NCBI GenBank assembly: GCA_946533525.1
Contig: CAMNBW010000100.1
Coordinates: 1-6,263 of the forward strand
Source of the DNA: an uncultured Lachnospiraceae bacterium
GTDB taxonomy: Bacteria > Bacillota > Clostridia > Lachnospirales > Lachnospiraceae
Length of the DNA: 6,263 bases
Direction of reading: 5' to 3'
Part shown: positions 1 to 4,012 of the stretch, in pieces
Layout: each line of letters opens with the position of its first letter
How positions within the stretch are numbered: the first letter of the stretch is position 1
Notes under the pieces: generated by a model
The model's input: the letters and a program-made list of their open reading frames with translations, nothing else
Told to the model about the DNA's origin: nothing
Database searches by the model: none
Program-made: the position numbers and the translations under genes

Positions 1-74
1 TTGCTGATGTCGGGGTCTCCGTAATAGCGATATTGAATTCGATGAGAGCGCTTAAACTTTCTGAGAACGCTTAA
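1..74 (+). CDS. C-terminal end of a heavy-metal P1B-type ATPase (Zn/Cd/Pb class), partial
   Basis: Read in the frame starting at base 3, this strand is open to a TAA at 72-74 and gives ADVGVSVIAILNSMRAL followed by KLSENA. The pattern A-D-x-G-(8 or so hydrophobics)-L-N-x-M/L-R-x-L is the last transmembrane helix of P1B ATPases that export Zn2+, Cd2+ or Pb2+ (CadA/ZntA family). In that family the Asp of the D-x-G motif lies in the metal pathway of helix 8. Copper pumps have M-S-x-S-S at this place, as the CopA in this window does, so the fragment belongs to a different metal class. Only 23 codons are present; the catalytic domains lie outside the window to the left. The stop overlaps the stop of manA on the other strand by four bases, so the genes converge with no intergenic space. 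The exact metal cannot be told from this piece. A chance match is unlikely because both helix and arginine signature fit, but it is short. Confidence 0.8.
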   Translation, partial: ADVGVSVIAILNSMRALKLSENA

Positions 75-80
75 GCTTTC
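43..80. repeat. 19-bp tandem repeat, two copies, across the convergent stop codons
   Basis: Bases 43-61 (TGAGAGCGCTTAAACTTTC) and 62-80 (TGAGAACGCTTAAGCTTTC) are adjacent and match at 17 of 19 positions. The second copy contains both stop codons, TAA of the partial ATPase on the + strand and TAA of manA on the - strand. Because 19 is not a multiple of three, a duplication here would have changed the reading frame and hence the tail of at least one protein. The two mismatches show that it is not brand new. Confidence 0.85.
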
Positions 81-1018
81 GGAATAGTTGTGAGCAGGGC
101 CTTGCCCTTGCCCTTCAGGCGGTATTCGCCGTTGTCGGCGCTGATGAAGATGCTGTCGCCCTTTTGAAATTCCTGCTTGGTTTCAGCATTGTTGATCATC
201 CCGTCGCCTTCGATAACAAGAAGCGAGTGGAAGGTGCTGCCGTCGGTTGAGAGTATTTTTTCGCCGGAGAAATCCACGAGGTCGACTACAAAGCTGTCGC
301 AGCGCATCAGGTCGTCTCCGAAATCAAAGCTGGGCATTTTGGACGACAGATTTGCCACTTCGCTTGCCTTTTGGGTATGAAGCTCACGGGGATTGCCATC
401 GGGGGCTACACGGCCGAAATCATAGGCACGATAGGAAATATCGGAATTGCGCTGTATTTCGGCAGCGAGAACGCCGGCTCCTATGGCATGCAGGGTTCCG
501 GGGCTCACATAGTAGCATTCGCCCGGCTGAACGGGGATAAACCGCAGAACCTCCTTAAGAGTGTTGTTCCTTATTCTTTCGGCGAGCTCTTCTTTTGTGA
601 GATCTCTGTTTAAACCGTAGTAGATCCCGGCGTTCGGAAGCGCCTCCAGAATATACCAGCACTCATCCTTTCCGCCGGGAGCGCCGTTTTCATGCTCCTT
701 TGAATACTCGTTGGTGGGATGAACCTTGACGGAATGGTTTTGGTGAGCGTCAATAAACTTTATAACGATAGGAAAGGTGTCAAAGCGATCGCAGTTTGTG
801 CCGAGAACCGATTTTCCCGAGGCTTCAACATACTCCTTGAAGGTCTTGCCCTTGAATTCGCCGGTAGCGACTTCGGTAAGCCCTTCGGAATGGCAGGAAA
901 GCTCCCAGGTTTCCGCAAGTACGTGGCCGGGATAGTTTTCGTTGCCGTATTCTTTTTTGAGTTTGCTTCCTCCCCAAAGAAAGCCCTTGTATGCAGGTTT
1001 AAGTCTTATGATCGCCAT
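71..1018 (-). CDS. manA: Mannose-6-phosphate isomerase, class I (phosphomannose isomerase)
   Basis: This cytosolic, zinc-dependent enzyme interconverts mannose 6-phosphate and fructose 6-phosphate, linking mannose use and GDP-mannose supply to glycolysis. At 315 residues it has the usual length of the short Firmicutes form rather than the ~390 of E. coli. The N-terminal W-G-G (15-17) and G-E/A-x-W-E-L region (around 36-40) fit the family. Expected zinc ligands are H100 in SVKVHP, E119 in GKDECW and H177 in SPGTLHAIGAG. R197 in SDISYRAYDFGR matches the conserved active-site arginine. Most relatives read Q-x-H at the first ligand pair; here the Gln position is K98. The ATG at 1016-1018 is preceded by AGAGGGG with 10 bases spacing. 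The gene is alone on its strand, with an extended -10 promoter upstream, and its stop overlaps the convergent ATPase stop. Family assignment is secure; the physiological sugar route is not shown by the neighbours. Confidence 0.96.
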   Translation of the reverse strand: MAIIRLKPAYKGFLWGGSKLKKEYGNENYPGHVLAETWELSCHSEGLTEVATGEFKGKTFKEYVEASGKSVLGTNCDRFDTFPIVIKFIDAHQNHSVKVHPTNEYSKEHENGAPGGKDECWYILEALPNAGIYYGLNRDLTKEELAERIRNNTLKEVLRFIPVQPGECYYVSPGTLHAIGAGVLAAEIQRNSDISYRAYDFGRVAPDGNPRELHTQKASEVANLSSKMPSFDFGDDLMRCDSFVVDLVDFSGEKILSTDGSTFHSLLVIEGDGMINNAETKQEFQKGDSIFISADNGEYRLKGKGKALLTTIPKA

Positions 1019-1028
1019 TTATGATACA

Positions 1029-1035
1029 CCCCTCT
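1029..1035 (-). promoter_or_regulatory. Ribosome binding site of manA
   Basis: On the minus strand AGAGGGG lies 10 bases before the ATG at 1018. It supports this start; no alternative in-frame start upstream has a comparable site. Confidence 0.65.
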
Positions 1036-1070
1036 TATATAAGTTATAGTAATTCTACAATATGCCACAA

Positions 1071-1099
1071 AGTATATCACGCAATTTGGGAAGATACAA
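1071..1099 (-). promoter_or_regulatory. Probable manA promoter (extended -10)
   Basis: On the minus strand TATACT (1071-1076) is preceded by TGA, giving an extended -10 (TGnTATACT). A partial -35, TTGTAT (1094-1099), is placed with a 17-base spacer. Transcription would start near 1064, giving a leader of about 45 bases. The -35 ends only nine bases from the palindromic element that begins at 1108. It is predicted by eye from consensus; the -35 matches only the TTG. Confidence 0.55.
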
Positions 1100-1107
1100 T
1101 GACATCA

Positions 1108-1212
1108 GGGTCAAAAGGTGCTTTAGCACCTTTTGGATACAAGCTATTGTTATCGGGCGTGCCCGGAGAACCATAGCTTGTATCCGAAAAGAGCACGAAG
1201 TGCTTTTGACCC
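1108..1212. repeat. 105-bp palindromic element with nested hairpins (cloverleaf-like)
   Basis: Four nested inverted repeats are visible. The outer arms GGGTCAAAAG (1108-1117) and CTTTTGACCC (1203-1212) pair perfectly. The inner arms GGATACAAGCTAT (1135-1147) and ATAGCTTGTATCC (1173-1185) pair perfectly over 13 bases. Each half also holds its own hairpin: GGTGC-TTTA-GCACC (1117-1130) on the left, extending to a 10-bp stem with its A4/T4 flanks, and AGCAC-GAA-GTGCT (1192-1204) on the right. A small stem CGGGC-GT-GCCCG (1154-1165) sits in the centre. The two side hairpins differ in sequence while both stay paired, which suggests selection or a mechanism acting on structure. The shape recalls REPIN- or MITE-type elements, that is, two inverted copies of a hairpin unit. 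No clean target-site duplication and no transposase are seen. It ends 19 bases before the copA ribosome binding site, so any transcript from upstream carries it as a structured leader. It is not a tRNA: stems and loops do not fit one. Structure is certain; function is unknown. Confidence 0.9.
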
Positions 1213-1230
1213 CTACATAATATCAACGCA

Positions 1231-1237
1231 AAAGGAG
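1231..1237 (+). promoter_or_regulatory. Ribosome binding site that sets the copA start
   Basis: AAAGGAG lies six bases before the ATG at 1244. This decides the start. The reading frame stays open 37 codons further up to an ATG at 1133, but that stretch lies inside the palindromic element, has no Shine-Dalgarno and no family similarity, while MEQYSVTGMSCAAC is the normal N-terminus of a CopA metal-binding domain. Confidence 0.9.
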
Positions 1238-1243
1238 ATAAAA

Positions 1244-3808
1244 ATGGAACAGTATTCAGTTACCGGCATGTCCTGTGCGGCCTGTCAGGCCAGAGTCGAA
1301 AAGGCCGTTGGAAAGGTACCCGGAGTAAAAAGCTGTGCAGTCAGCCTGCTTACGAATTCCATGGGAGTCGAGGGAGAGGCGTCAGCAGAGGAAATAATAA
1401 AAGCCGTGGAAAATGCCGGCTATGGAGCGACTCCATTAAATAGCGAGCGTTCTCAAAATAACTTGTCCCATGCAGCGGAGGAGGAACGCCTCAAAGATAA
1501 GGAAACTCCGGTTTTAAAGAAGAGATTGGCGTCGTCACTGATATTTCTGGCTGTATTGATGTACTTTTCCATGGGGCATATGCTGCTCGGGCTGCCGCTC
1601 CCGCCTTTCTTCGAGGGAAATCACGCAGCCATGGGGCTTGTACAGCTTCTGCTCACCATAATCATAATGATTATCAATCACAAATTCTTTCTCAGCGGTG
1701 CAAAAAGTGTGCTCCATGGCGCCCCCAATATGGATACTCTTGTGGCAATGGGATCCGGCGCTTCCTTTATATACAGCGTATATGCCCTGTTTATGATGAC
1801 AGATGCTATTGTACATGGCGGGCCGGAGGCCGGCGCTGCCTGGATGAATGAGTTCTATTTTGAGTCCGCGGCTATGATCCTTACGCTGATAACCGTGGGG
1901 AAAACGCTGGAGGCGCGTTCCAAGGGCAAAACGACAGATGCGCTGAAGGGACTTATGAAGCTGGCACCAAAAACAGCAGTTATTATAAGGAATGATGCTG
2001 AAACAGAGGTTCCTATTGAAGAGGTTCAAAAAGGGGATGTTTTTATAGTGCGTCCCGGGGAAAATATCCCGGTGGATGGGGTTATAATCAGCGGCAGCAG
2101 CGCAGTTAACGAGTCTGCCCTGACAGGGGAGAGCATTCCGGTGGATAAGGCTGAAGGCGATAGGGTTTCCGCCGCAACCCTCAATCAGTCGGGGTTCTTA
2201 AAATGCCGGGCAACCAGGGTAGGAGAGGATACCACCCTTTCGCAGATAATAAAGATGGTTTCCGACGCAGCCGCAACAAAGGCACCCATAGCCAAGATAG
2301 CGGACAGGGTCTCCGGCGTGTTTGTGCCGGTGGTCATTGGCATTGCCATAGTTACGACGGCGGTTTGGTGTCTCGTCGGGCGTGAGTTCGGATATGCCCT
2401 GGCCAGAGGGATCTCCGTGCTGGTAATAAGCTGTCCCTGCGCCCTGGGGCTGGCGACTCCGGTGGCGATAATGGTCGGCAACGGACTGGGGGCCAGGAAC
2501 GGGATAATGTTTAAAACCGCGGTTTCTCTCGAAGAAGCCGGCAAGATGCAGATCATCGCCCTGGACAAGACGGGCACCATAACCAAAGGTATGCCGGCCG
2601 TCACGGATATTTTCCCGGCGGAGGGGGTATCCGAGGAGAGGCTTTTGCGGAAAGCATATTCATTGGAGAAGAGGAGCGAGCATCCTCTGGCCGGAGCCAT
2701 CGTTGAGTATGCGTCAGGGGCGGGCATTGCTGCCGATGAGGTATCGGATTTCAGCGCTGTTGCGGGTAACGGGCTGCAGGGAACGGCCGACGGCAAGGTG
2801 CTGGCCGGGGGAAAGCTGGCCTTTATAGAGCAAAAGACTTCCGTGCCTTCTGCCCTTAAGTCAAAGGCGGAGGAATTTTCGGCCCAGGGCAAGACTCCGA
2901 TGTTTTTTGCCGAAGGGGACGTCTCGTTGGGGATAATAGCGGTTGCGGATACCATCAAAGAGGACAGCGGGGAAGCGATAAAAGAGCTTAAACGTATGGG
3001 TATCCATGTTGTAATGCTTACAGGAGACAACCGGAGAACGGCAGAGGCCATAGGCGCTCTCGCGGGCGTTGACGAAGTTATCGCCGGAGTTTTGCCGGAG
3101 GGCAAGGAGAGCGTTATACGCGAGCTTAAAGCCCGGGGAAAGACTGCCATGGTGGGCGACGGGATCAACGATGCGCCGGCACTTACGAGAGCGGATATGG
3201 GCATTGCCATAGGCGCCGGAACGGATATTGCAATAGATGCGGCGGATGTGGTGCTGATGAAGAGCGAGCTTAAGGATGTGCCCGCAGCGGTGCGATTGAG
3301 CCGTGCAACGCTGAAAAATATCCATGAAAACCTTTTCTGGGCGTTTATTTATAATATAATAGGTATACCGCTTGCCGCCGGGGTATTTATAAAGCTGTTT
3401 GGCTGGGAACTCAATCCCATGTTCGGTGCTGCGGCCATGAGCCTGTCCAGCTTCTGTGTGGTCACGAATGCGCTGCGGCTGAATCTTTGCAGGCTCTATG
3501 ACCCGTCAGGGGACAAAAGGCTTAAAAACGCAGTGATTACCGATGCTCAGGGCAAGCTGCTTACAGTTAAAGATGAAAATGAAAAGGAGGATACTAAAAT
3601 GACAAAGACGATCAATATCGAGGGGATGATGTGCCCGCACTGCGAGGCTACGGTTAAAAAGGCGCTGGAAGCGCTGGATGGCGTAAATACGGCAGAGGTA
3701 AGCCACGAAAAAGGAACTGCGGTCGTGGAGCTTGCATCCGACATCTCCGACGGCGATCTTCAGAAGGCAGTAGAAGCAAAAGACTACAAAGTCGTCTCAA
3801 TAGTGTAA
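1244..3808 (+). CDS. copA: Copper-exporting P1B-type ATPase CopA with N- and C-terminal heavy-metal domains
   Basis: This inner-membrane pump uses ATP to export Cu(I) from the cytosol. The protein has 854 residues from the chosen ATG. An N-terminal HMA domain (1-65) carries the copper site G-M-S-C11-A-A-C14. Membrane helices follow in pairs from about residue 97, with the actuator motif T-G-E-S at 294-297. The metal-channel C397-P-C399 is the monovalent-copper signature. The phosphorylation motif D441-K-T-G-T follows, then H480-P of the nucleotide domain, T-G-D-N (593-596) and the hinge G-D-G-I-N-D (638-643). Y703-N704 in helix 7 and M732-S-L-S-S in helix 8 complete the Cu(I) set (P1B-1). A charged linker (about 750-785) leads to a second HMA domain (786-854) with G-M-M-C797-P-H-C800. 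A C-terminal HMA domain is less usual than N-terminal ones but occurs in clostridial CopA. All catalytic residues are intact. No copper repressor gene (CopY or CsoR) or separate copZ gene is in the window. No convincing sigma-A promoter was found; the palindromic element lies directly upstream. Confidence 0.97.
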   Translation: MEQYSVTGMSCAACQARVEKAVGKVPGVKSCAVSLLTNSMGVEGEASAEEIIKAVENAGYGATPLNSERSQNNLSHAAEEERLKDKETPVLKKRLASSLIFLAVLMYFSMGHMLLGLPLPPFFEGNHAAMGLVQLLLTIIIMIINHKFFLSGAKSVLHGAPNMDTLVAMGSGASFIYSVYALFMMTDAIVHGGPEAGAAWMNEFYFESAAMILTLITVGKTLEARSKGKTTDALKGLMKLAPKTAVIIRNDAETEVPIEEVQKGDVFIVRPGENIPVDGVIISGSSAVNESALTGESIPVDKAEGDRVSAATLNQSGFLKCRATRVGEDTTLSQIIKMVSDAAATKAPIAKIADRVSGVFVPVVIGIAIVTTAVWCLVGREFGYALARGISVLVISCPCALGLATPVAIMVGNGLGARNGIMFKTAVSLEEAGKMQIIALDKTGTITKGMPAVTDIFPAEGVSEERLLRKAYSLEKRSEHPLAGAIVEYASGAGIAADEVSDFSAVAGNGLQGTADGKVLAGGKLAFIEQKTSVPSALKSKAEEFSAQGKTPMFFAEGDVSLGIIAVADTIKEDSGEAIKELKRMGIHVVMLTGDNRRTAEAIGALAGVDEVIAGVLPEGKESVIRELKARGKTAMVGDGINDAPALTRADMGIAIGAGTDIAIDAADVVLMKSELKDVPAAVRLSRATLKNIHENLFWAFIYNIIGIPLAAGVFIKLFGWELNPMFGAAAMSLSSFCVVTNALRLNLCRLYDPSGDKRLKNAVITDAQGKLLTVKDENEKEDTKMTKTINIEGMMCPHCEATVKKALEALDGVNTAEVSHEKGTAVVELASDISDGDLQKAVEAKDYKVVSIV
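3584..3590 (+). promoter_or_regulatory. Internal ribosome binding site within copA
   Basis: AAGGAGG, fully complementary to the 16S rRNA tail, lies eight bases before an in-frame ATG at 3599. It is a stronger match than the site used for copA itself. It encodes the charged linker residues E-K-E-D just before the C-terminal HMA domain. Confidence 0.7.
3599..3808 (+). CDS. Possible free CopZ-like copper chaperone from an internal start in copA
   Basis: An in-frame ATG (codon 786 of copA) would give a 69-residue protein, starting MTKTINIEGMMCPHCEATV, that is exactly one complete HMA domain with the Cu(I) site C12-P-H-C15 (own numbering). That is the size and fold of free CopZ chaperones, which bind Cu(I) in the cytosol and hand it to CopA or to a repressor. 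The ATG falls at the domain boundary and has a perfect Shine-Dalgarno eight bases upstream; an accidental linker would not need either. Two readings are possible: the gene makes both full CopA and free chaperone, or a former separate copZ gene became fused to copA by loss of the stop between them and the signal is a relic. There is precedent for one copA gene giving pump and chaperone: E. coli copA does so by programmed frameshifting. Whether the internal start is used here is inference. Confidence 0.5.
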   Translation: MTKTINIEGMMCPHCEATVKKALEALDGVNTAEVSHEKGTAVVELASDISDGDLQKAVEAKDYKVVSIV

Positions 3809-3931
3809 TTATAAATAAAAACCGGCTCCGCAGTGCAAATAACATAAATTATTGAATAAATCAAATGGCGTCCCGGAAATATCCTTGATTAAATAACTAT
3901 AGCTATTATAATTAATAACTCCTGTCAGGCA
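3809..3931. other. AT-rich gap after copA with no recognisable terminator
   Basis: Nothing in this stretch codes convincingly. Only weak inverted repeats are seen: AATCAA (3859-3864) with TTGATT (3885-3890), separated by 20 bases and lacking a T-tract, and the octamer palindrome ATAGCTAT around 3898-3905. No good intrinsic terminator for copA was found, so copA transcripts may run toward the flagellin promoter. Confidence 0.5.
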
Positions 3932-3959
3932 TAAATTTTCCTTATGTTGCCGCCGATAT
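3932..3959 (+). promoter_or_regulatory. SigD (sigma-28/FliA) flagellar promoter
   Basis: TAAA (3932-3935), a 16-base spacer and GCCGATAT (3952-3959) match the Bacillus subtilis SigD consensus, TAAA-N14-16-GCCGATAT, at every defined base. Transcription should start near 3966, leaving a leader of about 45 bases before the flagellin start. This is the late flagellar class of promoter normally found before filament genes, which is just what follows. It implies that the flagellin is made only after the hook-basal body is built and anti-sigma FlgM is exported; neither FlgM nor SigD is in this window. Confidence 0.92.
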
Positions 3960-3999
3960 ATATACCAGATACTTATATTAGATGGGTTTAAGCAGGTTT

Positions 4000-4005
4000 G
4001 GGGGA
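4000..4005 (+). promoter_or_regulatory. Ribosome binding site that selects the flagellin GTG start
   Basis: GGGGGA lies seven bases before GTG at 4013, pairing with the rRNA tail with one G-U wobble. The TTG at 3998 has a purine run only one base away, which is too close. No ATG is available in frame near the conserved N-terminus. The GGA in this site is also the core of CsrA sites, and CsrA represses flagellin leaders in B. subtilis; a role here is only a suggestion. Confidence 0.6.
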
Positions 4006-4012
4006 TGTTTCA

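Noticed and set aside
1108..1212. Cloverleaf as a tRNA or other known RNA gene
   Set aside because: Stem and loop lengths, missing T-loop and D-loop bases and missing acceptor geometry do not fit a tRNA.
1133..1243. 37-codon upstream extension of copA from an ATG at 1133
   Set aside because: It lies within the palindromic element, has no Shine-Dalgarno and no resemblance to CopA, whereas the ATG at 1244 has an ideal site and starts the known domain.
1019..1243. CopY box (TACAnnTGTA) or CsoR operator before copA
   Set aside because: No correctly spaced TACA/TGTA pair was found; TACAAGCT and AGCTTGTA belong to the long inner stem and are 30 bases apart.
2185..3210. 341-codon open frame on the minus strand inside copA
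   Set aside because: Ser/Ala/Pro/Ile-rich composition typical of the antisense frame of a GC-rich coding region; it lies wholly within an intact, well-conserved copA and matches no family.
3859..3890. Intrinsic terminator after copA
   Set aside because: The best inverted repeat is six A/T-rich base pairs with a 20-base loop and no T-run.
3998..4012. TTG at 3998 as the flagellin start
   Set aside because: The purine run before it is only one base away, and the GTG at 4013 has better spacing and lies closer to the conserved VVQHNL N-terminus.
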